Source of the DNA: Planctomycetota bacterium
Lineage (GTDB): Bacteria > Planctomycetota > Phycisphaerae > UBA1845 > PWPN01
Assembly: GCA_029550525.1 (NCBI GenBank)
Contig: JAKPHF010000011.1
Coordinates: 30,058-94,057, forward strand
Direction: 5' to 3'
Length of the DNA: 64,000 nucleotides
A model generated the notes under the pieces. That model had not been told where the DNA came from. It did not search any database and saw only the letters and a list, made by a program, of their open reading frames with translations. This document shows positions 52,314 through 60,892 of this stretch, piece after piece. A program made the position numbers and the translations under genes. The number at the start of each line of letters is the position of its first letter. Position 1 is the first letter of the stretch.

Positions 52314-53699
52314 ATGAAGGTCCTCATGCTCGGCTGGGAGTTCCCTCCATTCATCTCCGGAGGCCTGGGGACGGCCTGCTACGGGCTTACCAAGGCCATG
52401 AGCGAGATCGGCACCGAGGTCCTGTTTGTCCTTCCCAAGCCGGTGGAATCCCAGTTTACCACGCATGTGCGGCTGATGACGCCGGCCCTTCGCCGGGCGG
52501 CCGTACCGGCGGAAGCTCCTGTTGAGATCGGCCAGGTCTACCAGACGTCCGGCATGCCCGGCGTGACGTTTCAAACTGTCGAGGCCGGTTTCGGCTTCGG
52601 ACCCTACGACCGGCCGGAAACACGGGCTCGCCGGCTCGCCGAACTGGAGCAGGAACGGCGCGTGCGAGCCGAAGCCGGGCTCAAGACTGCCGGCATCGAT
52701 CCGTCCGTCGCTGAACTGGCTGCGCTCATCGAGAATGCCGCCTCCAGTGGCGCCCATTACGGCGGCGACCTGTTCAGCGAGATCGAGCGTTACGCGAAGC
52801 TCTCCGCCATCATCGCCAGTCGCGAGCAGTTCGACATCGTGCACGCCCACGACTGGATGACTTACCGGGCAGGCATCGCGGCATCGGCCATCACAGGCAA
52901 GCCGCTGGTCGTCCACGTGCATTCGACCGAGTTCGATCGCAGCGGCGAGCACGTCAACCAGCAGATCTACGACATCGAGCGGCAGGGCATGCACTTTGCC
53001 GCCCGCGTGATCTGCGTCAGCCACCTGACCAAAAGCATCGTGATCAGCCGTTATGGCGTCCCGGCCGGGAAGGTGGACGTGGTCTACAACGCCGTCGATT
53101 TCAACGGCACGGCGCCGCCCGTCGATATTCCCGCCATCCAGACCAACGAGAAGATCGTGCTTTTCCTGGGCCGCATCACCATGCAGAAGGGGCCCGAGTA
53201 CTTCCTGCGGGCGGCCAAGAAGGTCCTCGACGTCGTGCCGAATGTACGCTTCATCATGGCCGGCTCGGGCGACATGATCAAAAGCAGCGTGGAGATGGCG
53301 GCCGGCCTGGGCATCGGCCACCGCGTTCTGTTCACCGGCTTCCTGCGCGGCCCGGACGTCGAACGCGTCTTCCGGATGGCCGATCTCTACGTCATGCCGA
53401 GCGTGTCCGAGCCCTTCGGCATCGCGCCGCTCGAAGCGCTGTCCAACGACGTGCCCGTGCTCATCAGCAAGCAGTCGGGTGTCTCGGAAATCCTTCGCCA
53501 CGCGCTCAAGGTCGACTTTTGGGACGTGGACGAGATGGCCAACAAGATCATCGCCGTGCTGCGGCACAACTCCTTGCACCGCACGCTTCGCGAGCAGGGG
53601 AGTATCGAAGTCCGCAAGCTGTCCTGGATCGACTCGGCCCGGCATTGCCTGAGTGTCTACGAGCACGCCCTGCATCCCGCCCACAACGGCGGGGCATGA
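52314..53699 (+). CDS. Glycosyltransferase family 4/5-like, glycogen-synthase type
   Basis: A 461-residue GT-B enzyme. The start at 52314 gives KVLMLGWEFPPFISGGLGTA, the acceptor-site glycine loop at the N-terminus shared by starch/glycogen synthases and GT4 enzymes. The middle has DIVHAHDWMTYRAG. The donor domain begins at IVLFLGRITMQKGPEYFLRA and contains MPSVSEPFGIAPLEALS, the E-x7-E retaining motif, with VSEILRHALKVDFWDV. It transfers an unknown sugar, probably in glucan or surface polysaccharide synthesis. Preceded by a strong promoter and long leader; followed by a repeat. Confidence 0.92.
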   Translation: MKVLMLGWEFPPFISGGLGTACYGLTKAMSEIGTEVLFVLPKPVESQFTTHVRLMTPALRRAAVPAEAPVEIGQVYQTSGMPGVTFQTVEAGFGFGPYDRPETRARRLAELEQERRVRAEAGLKTAGIDPSVAELAALIENAASSGAHYGGDLFSEIERYAKLSAIIASREQFDIVHAHDWMTYRAGIAASAITGKPLVVHVHSTEFDRSGEHVNQQIYDIERQGMHFAARVICVSHLTKSIVISRYGVPAGKVDVVYNAVDFNGTAPPVDIPAIQTNEKIVLFLGRITMQKGPEYFLRAAKKVLDVVPNVRFIMAGSGDMIKSSVEMAAGLGIGHRVLFTGFLRGPDVERVFRMADLYVMPSVSEPFGIAPLEALSNDVPVLISKQSGVSEILRHALKVDFWDVDEMANKIIAVLRHNSLHRTLREQGSIEVRKLSWIDSARHCLSVYEHALHPAHNGGA

Positions 53700-53765
53700 G
53701 CTATGAGCTCTAAGCTGTGAGCTCTGAGCAAGCCATGTCTGGCTGATGGCTGATAGCTGACAGCT
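53700..53765. repeat. Spacer built of GAGCTATGAGCTC / TGATAGCTGACAGCTC words
   Basis: The sequence is a run of variants of AGCTnTGAGCTC and GGCTGATnGCTGA. Related words (CAGCCGTCAGCTATCAGC) fill the nuoK-nuoL spacer at 7587-7651. It lies between convergent genes. Confidence 0.65.
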
Positions 53766-54938
53766 CTATTCGGCCGTCTGGGCCAGGTTCGTCCGGATCT
53801 GGCGGATTCGGCTGAACCAGTTGCGCAGCTCGAGTTCGGCGGGCTTGCCCTTGGGGATGTAGTTGAAGTCCTCGGGCCCGCCCGGCACGTTCATCCACTC
53901 CCACCAGATCACGCCGCCCACGGGGGACTCGCGACCTTTGCCGATGTCGTCCTTCCATGTCTCCATGAACGCGCGATAGCAGCGGGCCTGTTCCTCATGG
54001 CCGGCGGCCGTGGGGGTCTGGTATCGGTAGTAGTTCCAGGGCTCGATGCTGGCGCCCTCCTGGCTGCACCAGCCGACTTCGGTGAACAGCAACGGCTTGC
54101 CGATGGTCTGTTGCCAGCGGAGCAGGCCTCGGCGGATCGGCTTCCAGGCCTCGATCAACGACTCCAGCGACGGATTGGGCTGGTTCGACAGCTTGTAGTA
54201 GCTTGTCATGCCGATCAGATCGAGCTCGTCCCAGAACTCCACCACCTTGTAGTGGTCCCAGTTCGACGAGTACGAGAGCTTGCCGGGAAAAACCTTGCGG
54301 ACGTCGCGGATCAGCTCGCGCCACTTGTCCACGTGCACGTTCTTCTCGGCACTGATCAGTTCGGAGCCGACCATGAACACTTCGACGTCGCTCTTGGCGG
54401 CGATGCGGGCGAAGTAGAGCAGAAACTCGCGGTACTGCTCGAGCCAATCGTCCCAGTTCGGTGGGTTGATCACTCCCCGCCACTCCGTTCCTCGCGGGTT
54501 GCTCAGCAGGATGATGGGCATGAAGATCACCCGCAGGCCGTTGTCGTGGGCGATCTTGAAAATCTGCTCCCACTGCTCCGGCGAGGGGGTGACCTCCGGA
54601 TCGATTTTGAACGACTCGGAGCCCGCATGCTCCTGGTAGCCCGCGTTGCTGATTAGGACCGCGTCGGCGCCCAGGTCGGCAATCTGCCCCAACAGCAGCC
54701 GTGCCTCTTCCACCGAGCCCTCAGCCCGGTGGATCTGCCAAGCCACGCCGTGGTACGGATCGTCGGGGCTGAGCAGCGGCTGACGCGGCGCGGGGGCGAT
54801 GGCCGGCACCGGGCTCGCCATCTTGACCGGCGTGGTGCTGGCTGCCGTCCACCAGGCGGCTCCGCCGATGACGCCGGCCAATACGCAGAGCTTCCACAGA
54901 ACACTGGCCAAAGCGTGAAGTCTTCCTTTCTCTGCCAT
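53766..54938 (-). CDS. Membrane-anchored GH113-like glycosidase
   Basis: A 390-residue protein with an N-terminal membrane anchor or signal (ASVLWKLCVLAGVIGGAAWW), then a Pro/Ala linker and a TIM barrel of the GH113 (beta-mannanase-like) type. The acid/base Glu candidate is in EVFMVGSELISAEKN and the nucleophile Glu in KPLLFTEVGWCSQEG. VGGVIWWEWMNVPGG near the C-terminus matches the last strand. The ATG at 54938 is chosen because the hydrophobic segment then follows a short basic start (AEKGRLH). Substrate likely a beta-mannoside or related glycan, by family only. Confidence 0.8.
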   Translation of the reverse strand: MAEKGRLHALASVLWKLCVLAGVIGGAAWWTAASTTPVKMASPVPAIAPAPRQPLLSPDDPYHGVAWQIHRAEGSVEEARLLLGQIADLGADAVLISNAGYQEHAGSESFKIDPEVTPSPEQWEQIFKIAHDNGLRVIFMPIILLSNPRGTEWRGVINPPNWDDWLEQYREFLLYFARIAAKSDVEVFMVGSELISAEKNVHVDKWRELIRDVRKVFPGKLSYSSNWDHYKVVEFWDELDLIGMTSYYKLSNQPNPSLESLIEAWKPIRRGLLRWQQTIGKPLLFTEVGWCSQEGASIEPWNYYRYQTPTAAGHEEQARCYRAFMETWKDDIGKGRESPVGGVIWWEWMNVPGGPEDFNYIPKGKPAELELRNWFSRIRQIRTNLAQTAE

Positions 54939-55231
54939 GATGTCGATCGGGGAATCGGCCCGGTGCACCGGCCCGCGGCCAGAGCCGGCCTTCGATCAAG
55001 CCGGCGGCCCACGACGCAGACCGACGCAATTCTCTGCGACTTCCACCGGGCTTGCCGTGCCCGTGCTGACCGTGCGAGCCGGTACGTCGCGGGCACCAAA
55101 AGCCCGGCTCGTCCGCTGGGAAAGGAGCCGGAGCCGCTCGTCCCGACGAGCGGCTCGGAATTCTAGGCGGCAAACGAGCCAGGCGATGTTACCTTCGCCT
55201 CATCTTCGTTCCTGCGGGAAAGCAGCCTGGG

Positions 55232-56080
55232 CTATTCCGCCAGCTTCACGGCCCACGCGATCCCGCCCAGCAGGTGCTGCTGAAAGACCGGGTTCGTCCA
55301 CACGTCCTCGCGGTGGCCCAGCGACGTATAGAATACCCGCCCTTTGCCTTCCGTGTTCGTCCAGGCCACCGGGGCGAACTCACCCTTCTTTAGGTTGAGC
55401 TTTTTGAGCGTTTCGTCGTCCATCTTGTCGGTGTCCATGCTCACCAGCAGGTGGACTTTGTCGTTGTACCGACTGAAGAGATACATCTCTTCGTGGAGGG
55501 TCCAGCCGTCCTCCAGCATCTTCGTGGCCGGATGGTTGCGGTCGTGGATCTTCATCGTGGCCGTGGCCTGATGCCCATGCGTGCGGAATGCCGCTCCCAT
55601 GATCCGGATGTATTCCGGCCAATCGGGGACCGAGAGCTTGGCCGTCTTGCCGTCACCCATCGGGACGTCGACGTTCATGGGGGAATGGAAGCTATCCGTG
55701 GCGGTATGGATACCGATGAGGGCGCCACCGTTGCGGAGGTACTTCAACAGGGCGTCGCGGTTAACCAGCGGATTGCCCGTCGTGTAGATCACGATGCCGG
55801 CGTATTCCTGCAGTTGTTTCTCGTTTTCCAGATCCCGGAAGTCCTGTGTGACGTCCACCTGATAGCCGGCCTTCTCGCCGATCTCCTTTAGCACCTTCTC
55901 GGCGTGGGACAGCTCGCCGCTCTTGGGGCGGGTGACCACGCTGTGCCGGAACCCGAACGACTGGGAGTAGAACAGCAGCTTCTTCTTGCCGTCAGCCGGC
56001 TTGTCGGCCGCCAAACAGAACAGCGCACTCGCCGCAACCGCCGCCGCTCCCACCGAGACCGCTGTCAACGTCAGCTTCAT
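55232..56080 (-). CDS. Secreted ThuA-domain protein
   Basis: A 282-residue ThuA protein with a class-I-glutamine-amidotransferase-like fold. The signal peptide is LTAVSVGAAAVAASALFCLA. Core motifs: LLFYSQSFGFRHSVVTRP, YAGIVIYTTGNPLVN, GGALIGIHTATDSFH and GRVFYTSLGHREDVW near the C-terminus. ThuA proteins are expanded in planctomycetes and associated with sugar metabolism, but no reaction is proven for this type. The nucleophile Cys of amidotransferases is absent, as usual for the family. Confidence 0.9.
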   Translation of the reverse strand: MKLTLTAVSVGAAAVAASALFCLAADKPADGKKKLLFYSQSFGFRHSVVTRPKSGELSHAEKVLKEIGEKAGYQVDVTQDFRDLENEKQLQEYAGIVIYTTGNPLVNRDALLKYLRNGGALIGIHTATDSFHSPMNVDVPMGDGKTAKLSVPDWPEYIRIMGAAFRTHGHQATATMKIHDRNHPATKMLEDGWTLHEEMYLFSRYNDKVHLLVSMDTDKMDDETLKKLNLKKGEFAPVAWTNTEGKGRVFYTSLGHREDVWTNPVFQQHLLGGIAWAVKLAE

Positions 56081-56209
56081 GAGAGGATCCTTTCACAAGC
56101 AAGACCGGGTTCGTCGTCAGCTCCAGGGCGTAAAGGCCCGGGAACCAAAGCCGACAAGGTACCACCGCAAGCAGGGGGGTTCAATGCCGGCCGGCCCGCT
56201 CAGATCGGC

Positions 56210-56242
56210 GCCGCCTGGCTTTTGAGTGCGCCGGCAGGCGGC
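56210..56242. repeat. Hairpin before the PLD-like gene
   Basis: GCCGCCTG (56210-56217) pairs with CAGGCGGC (56235-56242) around a 17-base loop, 20 bases upstream of the ATG at 56263. It could affect translation of the PLD-like gene, which has no clear ribosome-binding site. Confidence 0.4.
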
Positions 56243-56262
56243 GGCTTGCCGATGACTGTCGA

Positions 56263-56850
56263 ATGCCGCGTAAATCCACCTGTCCCCTGACGCTCGCGCC
56301 GCCCGCCCGGGGTGAGGTCCAACTCGTGACCGACGGCGAACACCTGCAGCGCGTGATCGTCGAAGGGCTGCTCGAGGCCCGGGTGAGCCTGGACATCGCC
56401 ACGGCGGATTTCAAAGCCATGCTCGTGCCGTCTGCCCGGGCGGGGCGGGGAACCACGGCCAAGTCGATCGTGGAACACCTGCGACGGTTGGCCCAGCGCG
56501 GCGTCGAGATCCGGCTCCTGCACGCCTCCGTGCCCAGTGCGGCCGCCCTGGCCGAGCTCCGCCGGGCGCTCCCCGAGCGCATTCGCATCCGTCGCTGTCC
56601 CCGCCTGCACGCCAAGGTGGTGATCGTGGATTGTGCTGCCATGTATCTGGGCAGCGCGAATCTGACCGGCGCCGGCCTGGGGGCCAAGGCCGCTCACCGC
56701 CGGAACTTCGAGCTGGGCATCTGGACTCGCAGCCCCGCCCTCATCGACGGCGTGCTCGAATCCTTCAACGCCATCTGGGAAGGCCGCCACTGCGATAACT
56801 GCGGCCGGCGCAACATCTGCCCCGTGCCGCTGGAAGAGCCCGCCCTGTAA
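56263..56850 (+). CDS. Phospholipase D-like single-HKD protein with Cys cluster
   Basis: A 195-residue protein with one HKD-type motif, LHAKVVIVDCAAMYLGSANL, near residue 110-130. The family needs two HKD motifs, so the protein probably works as a dimer, as in single-HKD nucleases such as Nuc. The C-terminus has CDNCGRRNICP, a likely zinc-binding knuckle. There is no signal peptide, so a cytoplasmic nucleic-acid role is more likely than lipid cleavage. No neighbour clarifies the function. Confidence 0.83.
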   Translation: MPRKSTCPLTLAPPARGEVQLVTDGEHLQRVIVEGLLEARVSLDIATADFKAMLVPSARAGRGTTAKSIVEHLRRLAQRGVEIRLLHASVPSAAALAELRRALPERIRIRRCPRLHAKVVIVDCAAMYLGSANLTGAGLGAKAAHRRNFELGIWTRSPALIDGVLESFNAIWEGRHCDNCGRRNICPVPLEEPAL

Positions 56851-57072
56851 TCGACCCCGCCGCGGATGCGGCGGCACCCTGGACCCAAGTAACCACGGCG
56901 CCACGGAGAACACGGAGAAAACACCGGTTCGCGTCGGCAATCATAAACTGCATTCTCTGTGTTGGGATGGCGGCGGTGGAAACCACTTTGGCTCTTGCAC
57001 AGACTATTCTGAAGGGTGGAAGCAAGAGAACGGGGGGCACACAGAGATGTAGACAGGGACGGGGTTGATGGG
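56851..57072. repeat. Spacer with CCACGGAGAACACGGAGAA word and inverse TTCTCTGTGTT
   Basis: AACCACGGCGCCACGGAGAA followed by CACGGAGAA lies at about 56891-56919, and the imperfect complement ATTCTCTGTGTTGGG at about 56953. A short hairpin CCGCCGCGGATGCGGCGG lies at 56858-56875 and may end the PLD-like gene. Confidence 0.6.
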
Positions 57073-57558
57073 ATGGCGACGACTCGTTCGAGGATGGTCT
57101 ACCATCGGATCGGCAAGCCGCGTTGGATCAACGTCATTCTCTGCGAACCGCGGCCGGGTCAGTACGTCTGGATGTCCGTGTATCTCAAACCGGCACTGCG
57201 AAACGGACAGGTCTCCAAGGAACTCGTGCGGTACATCCTGCACCTGCTGCCGGGCACGCACCACATTCACTTTTTCCCGGAGATCAGAACGCTACGGAAG
57301 CTGGCGCGGGAGGACCGCTGGGTATTCGATGGGCCTTCCGACTTCTACACGGGATGCCTGGCCTTCCATACGCGCAGCCCCCGCGAGGCACCGGCCATGG
57401 CTCCGCTGTTTCGCGAGCTGGTGACGCACGAGAAGTGTTGCCGTCGGCCCTGGCTGCCCACGTTCAAAGGGCCCAAGTCGGTCCGCCGGGCGTTGGACCG
57501 CATCGCCCGTCATTTCAACGGCCAGAACGGTCAGCTCCCGATGGAAGGATCGCTGTAG
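57073..57558 (+). CDS. Conserved-looking hypothetical protein
   Basis: A 161-residue protein from the ATG at 57073 (a GTG at 57016 would add 19 basic residues). No family recognised. It reads as real coding sequence, with a regular hydrophobic/charged pattern: RWINVILCEPRPGQYVWMSV, LVRYILHLLPGTHHIHFFPE, FYTGCLAFHTRSP. It lacks membrane segments and signal peptide. Conserved-looking Trp, His and Cys residues (EKCCRRPWLP) may bind metal. Its 3' end overlaps the convergent gene by 28 bases. Confidence 0.6.
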   Translation: MATTRSRMVYHRIGKPRWINVILCEPRPGQYVWMSVYLKPALRNGQVSKELVRYILHLLPGTHHIHFFPEIRTLRKLAREDRWVFDGPSDFYTGCLAFHTRSPREAPAMAPLFRELVTHEKCCRRPWLPTFKGPKSVRRALDRIARHFNGQNGQLPMEGSL

Positions 57559-58634
57559 ACGTATTCTTCCTGCCGCAGCGACCGGATGGTCTCTTCCACA
57601 CGCACGGGGCGGGCCGCCAGCGCGGCATGCGTGAGCAGGCATGCCAGCACGGCATTGGCGCTTTGATTGCGGTCGGGGCCGTCGGCCGTCAGGGCGTTAT
57701 AGCATCCGCCCGTGGACGGATCCACCATGACCGCCCCCTTGGAGTTGTGACCGTCGAACCAGCGGGCCGCCAGTTCAGCATAGTCGCCGTAGCTCATGGT
57801 GCCGGAGATCCGCTCGGCCGTGCACAGCAGCTCGACGATGCTGTACACCTCGCCCGGCAACTGAGCGTATTGAGGCGGGTTAGAGTTGCGGGACCAGGTT
57901 CCCTGCGTGCCGACCGGCTGAAGCATGCCGTCGCGGAACAGGTGATCGACCACGAACTGGGTCATGGCCTGAGCCACCCGGAAGATCCGCCGCTCGCCCA
58001 GGCAGTGGTACGCGTACCACAAAGCCGTGGGAACCGTCGCCGCCAACGGCGTCCACTGGGCGTCATACCACTCCCAGCCGTTTGTGCGGTTCGGGTAGTA
58101 CCAGTCCTCGAGCAGCCAGTGAGCCAGGCATTCTGCCCGGTCGAGGTCGCGTCCGGGGTCGGCCGCTCTCAACTGGCCGATGGCGATCAGCCAGTTCGCC
58201 GCCGCCAGCGGCGTCTCCACGCGCGAGGCATGCTCGTCCAGGAGCATCCGCCACCAATCGGCCGCGGCCAGCCGCACCCGGATGGGCAGCTCGGAGACGA
58301 TCACCGCGGCCAGGCTGCGGGCCAGGTACGATTGCACCAGCGCATCGTCGCCCTGCATGGTCCAGCCACCCGTGCTGTCGCAGTGGTGCCGGACGCCGCT
58401 GTCATACCGCCGTCCGCGGGACAGGAAGCCGAAGTACTTCTTGGTCAGCAGGTGGGAAACGTCCGATTCGACCGTCTGACTGCCGATGGCACATAACCGT
58501 AACGCCGTCGCGTTGTCGATGGCATCGTAACCGGAGAAACGATCGGGCACGTCTCCCCGGGCCACCTGCAACAGGCCCTGTGAATCGGTCAGCCGACGCA
58601 GGTGGTCAAAACGCGGCGAAGTCATGGTGTTCAT
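57531..58634 (-). CDS. Alpha/alpha-barrel protein, function unknown
   Basis: A 367-residue protein without signal peptide. The start at 58634 follows GGGAGAG. The sequence is nearly all helix with a repeated pattern suggestive of an alpha/alpha toroid: STGGWTMQGDDALVQSYLAR, ANWLIAIGQLRAADP, LAHWLLEDWYYPNRTNGWEW, ALWYAYHCLGERRIFRVAQA. Such folds occur in glycosidases and in domains attached to glycosyltransferases. Acidic pairs that could be catalytic (DDAL, EWYD) are present but not diagnostic. No family assigned. Confidence 0.75.
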   Translation of the reverse strand: MNTMTSPRFDHLRRLTDSQGLLQVARGDVPDRFSGYDAIDNATALRLCAIGSQTVESDVSHLLTKKYFGFLSRGRRYDSGVRHHCDSTGGWTMQGDDALVQSYLARSLAAVIVSELPIRVRLAAADWWRMLLDEHASRVETPLAAANWLIAIGQLRAADPGRDLDRAECLAHWLLEDWYYPNRTNGWEWYDAQWTPLAATVPTALWYAYHCLGERRIFRVAQAMTQFVVDHLFRDGMLQPVGTQGTWSRNSNPPQYAQLPGEVYSIVELLCTAERISGTMSYGDYAELAARWFDGHNSKGAVMVDPSTGGCYNALTADGPDRNQSANAVLACLLTHAALAARPVRVEETIRSLRQEEYVYSDPSIGS

Positions 58635-58990
58635 CGGTTCTCTCCCAGCCGTTTCGCTTCCCTAGCCAGTGATGTGTGGTGAATCAAAGGTATTTCAGGA
58701 ATTGCGGGGGTTGCTTTAACCCGACCGTCCCCAAAATCGCCCCAGCCACGGGATTCCCGGGCCTACATGTTCTTCGACCGAACGAGCACAAAGGTTTACC
58801 TCATTTGGGCCAAGGCACCATCCGGGATGGTGCTCGACTCAATATGGGGTAGATCCCGACAATCGCGCGTGCCTTCGAGCGGGGCGACGGCCGGTCGATG
58901 GAATGTTCAGAGAGGTGAGTTGCGATCAACGCCGCCGCGGACCAGCCTGTGCAGGTCCGCGGCAGCGAGTACGGCGGGACAACATCGGGC
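58635..58990. other. Intergenic region with two perfect hairpins
   Basis: A 356-base stretch between two minus-strand genes with no recognised gene. GCACCAT/ATGGTGC forms a stem at about 58817-58835. A 10-bp perfect stem lies at 58934-58963 (see terminator). The promoter for the downstream minus-strand gene should lie at 58640-58720; no clear boxes seen. Confidence 0.4.
58934..58963 (-). terminator. Perfect 10-bp hairpin after elbB
   Basis: GCCGCGGACC (58934-58943) pairs with GGTCCGCGGC (58954-58963). It lies 28 bases downstream of the elbB stop on the minus strand. It lacks a U tract, so termination, if any, would be factor-assisted. Confidence 0.4.
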
Positions 58991-59653
58991 TCAGGCCAGC
59001 CGCAGGACTTCCTGGACCAGCTTTTGGATGCCGGCAAAGACCGACGCCGGGCCAGTTCCCAGCATGTAGGCCGGCGTTGTCACAATTTTGTGTGCCTCGT
59101 CAACAATGAACGACTCGCACGGACAATCCACGTGACGTGCGCCCATTTTCTCCAGGGCGGCGGCGGTCCCCTTGTCGTTGCCGATGGTCATGCGCGGGTG
59201 CATGCCTCGCCGGCCGACGATTCGGGCCAGCATGGCCGGGGCGATACAGATGGCACCGATAGGCTTGCCCGCGTCGAGCATCTCGCCCGCCAGCCTTTCG
59301 ACTTCGGGGTGCACGGTGCAATCCGGCCCCTTGTCCGCGAAGTTGCACAGGTTCTTGGCCGCCCCGAACCCGCCGGGGAAGATGAGCGCATCGAGGTCGC
59401 TGGCTCGGACCTGGGCGATGTCCACGATCTTGCCTCGGGCGATCCGGGCTGATTCAACCAAAACGTTACGGGACGTGCCCGAAGCGGGATTTCGCGTGAG
59501 GTGGTCGATCACCACTGCCTGGTCCATGTTGGGGGCGCAACAGACGGCGTCGGCCCCGGCTTGATCCAGGGCGAGCAGGGTCAGGACGGCCTCGTGGATC
59601 TCCGAGCCGTCGAAAACGCCGCATCCGGAGAGGCAGACTCCTACACGTGGCAT
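58991..59653 (-). CDS. elbB: ElbB-like glyoxalase of the DJ-1/PfpI superfamily
   Basis: A 220-residue protein of the ElbB branch: VGVCLSGCGVFDGSEIHEAV at the start, then DALIFPGGFGAAKNLCNFA and the nucleophile-elbow Cys in GKPIGAICIAPAMLARI. CPCESFIVDEAHKIVTTPAY completes the core. E. coli ElbB has glyoxalase activity and its overexpression affects isoprenoid production; the physiological role is uncertain. The ATG at 59653 is chosen because it aligns with family N-termini. It lies 93 bases downstream of the HTH-PTS gene. Confidence 0.93.
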   Translation of the reverse strand: MPRVGVCLSGCGVFDGSEIHEAVLTLLALDQAGADAVCCAPNMDQAVVIDHLTRNPASGTSRNVLVESARIARGKIVDIAQVRASDLDALIFPGGFGAAKNLCNFADKGPDCTVHPEVERLAGEMLDAGKPIGAICIAPAMLARIVGRRGMHPRMTIGNDKGTAAALEKMGARHVDCPCESFIVDEAHKIVTTPAYMLGTGPASVFAGIQKLVQEVLRLA

Positions 59654-59746
59654 TTTATTGTCTCCTTTTCGGTGTGGCACCGGCGACCGGCCGGCGTGGT
59701 CCAGGCGTTAGAACCGGGTGTGTTACCCGAACCTTATCGTCTTGAC

Positions 59747-60454
59747 TCAAGTCGTGGTGACGATCTGCTTTTCCTTCTCGATGAGAATCTCGAGCACTGC
59801 TTCTCGCGTTTCGGCTTCGTCCAAAGCCTCGATCACCTCCGGGCTGAGCACCCGCATGAGCCGGGCCAGCACGCGCAGGTGGTGCCGGTCATCGTGACAG
59901 CAAATGAGGAAAAACAGATGACTCAATCCGCCGTAGGGTGAGCCAAAGCCGATGCCGCGCGACGTCCGGGCAAAACAGACCAGAGGCTCGGCCGAGACGT
60001 AGGGCATGGGTTGGCGGGGGTGCGGGATGGCCACGCCGTGCTGCAAGCCGGTCGAGCACATCTCCTCGCGGGCCTCCAGCGCCTTGAGCAGCCCTTCGGC
60101 GTCGTACAACAATCCCGTGCGATTCGCCAGACCGACCAGTTCCCGCAGGACGGACGCCTTGGTGTTCGCCCGCAGTTCGACATCCACTCCTTCCAGGCCG
60201 ATCAGATCGGTGAGGATGAGGCTCTCGTCGTCGGTTCCTGCCCCCATGGTCCGCTCGAGCGTGATCAGCCGGGCTTCGTCCAGCGTGTGCATCTCCTGCT
60301 GCAGCCACTCGGTCACTCGGGCGCGATTAAACCGCCACTCGCCTCCCACCTTCTGGCCGGGCAACTTGCCGCGTTCAGCCAGTTTTTGCACTTCGCGAGC
60401 GTCCATCCCGACGTGCTGGGCGAAGTCCTCCAAGCTCATGTTGCGATAAGGCAT
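59747..60454 (-). CDS. Fusion of excisionase-type HTH and PTS EIIA (PtsN-like) domain
   Basis: A 235-residue protein. Residues about 1-55 are a MerR/excisionase-type winged helix (SLEDFAQHVGMDAREVQKLA, then GGEWRFNRARVTEWL). Residues about 80-230 are a fructose/nitrogen-type EIIA domain with the phosphorylatable His in TGLQHGVAIPHPRQP and SHLFFLICCHDDRHHLRVLA. It probably links phosphorelay state to DNA binding or protein regulation. No EI, HPr or EIIBC gene is in the window, so a regulatory rather than transport role is more likely. Confidence 0.9.
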   Translation of the reverse strand: MPYRNMSLEDFAQHVGMDAREVQKLAERGKLPGQKVGGEWRFNRARVTEWLQQEMHTLDEARLITLERTMGAGTDDESLILTDLIGLEGVDVELRANTKASVLRELVGLANRTGLLYDAEGLLKALEAREEMCSTGLQHGVAIPHPRQPMPYVSAEPLVCFARTSRGIGFGSPYGGLSHLFFLICCHDDRHHLRVLARLMRVLSPEVIEALDEAETREAVLEILIEKEKQIVTTT

Positions 60455-60549
60455 TGACTGTCCTTCTTTCTGCCGGTTCCCATTAGCTTACGCAGAATCG
60501 GGGAGCCATGTCCAGAAAAGCGCCCGTCGCATGTACCCTGAGTCGCGCC

Positions 60550-60580
60550 GCGAGCGGCGGGCTTGCCCCCGCCGTCTCTG
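60550..60580. repeat. GCGAGCGGCGGGCTTGCCCC hairpin unit
   Basis: GCGAGCGGCGGGCTTGCCCC followed by CGCCGTCTC; related to units at 22641-22670, 22691-22727 and 24231-24262. It lies in the 246-base region between divergent genes. Confidence 0.7.
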
Positions 60581-60700
60581 TCGCGCCTGATCGACCGTCC
60601 CCAGCACATCTCAGCGTGTCACCGCCCGAGTAGCCCGCTACTCGTATACCAACCCCGAGGGGGCCATTGCGGCGCTAGAATCCAGAGTGGGAGGTGTCGC

Positions 60701-60892
60701 ATGTTGGCCGATCTGAAACCACAAGAGCACGAATTGCTGCTGGAACTGCTGACGCGGGAACTGGCCGACCTGGGACCGGAGATCCGACACACCGACGATC
60801 GTGAGTTTCGGGATGAGTTGCGTGAACGCCGGGAGTTGGTTCGTCATTTGATCGAGCGTCTGGAGGCATTGCAGACCACCTCCCGGCAGTAG
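60701..60892 (+). CDS. Small helical protein, function unknown
   Basis: A 63-residue protein beginning at ATG 60701, with GGGAGG 7 bases upstream. It is very rich in Leu, Glu and Arg and predicted to form two amphipathic helices: LKPQEHELLLELLTRELADL and DDREFRDELRERRELVRHLI. Small proteins of this type are common, but no family name is certain. The ribosome-binding site and codon pattern support expression. Confidence 0.6.
   Translation: MLADLKPQEHELLLELLTRELADLGPEIRHTDDREFRDELRERRELVRHLIERLEALQTTSRQ

Noticed and set aside
57123..58496. A 457-codon plus-strand open frame opposite the alpha/alpha-barrel gene
   Set aside because: It overlaps two better-supported genes, and its protein is Arg/Pro/His/Gly-rich without a fold pattern.
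58767..59069. Possible small plus-strand gene between the alpha/alpha-barrel gene and elbB
   Set aside because: No ribosome-binding site, Ser/Arg/Thr-rich composition, and it runs into the 3' end of elbB.
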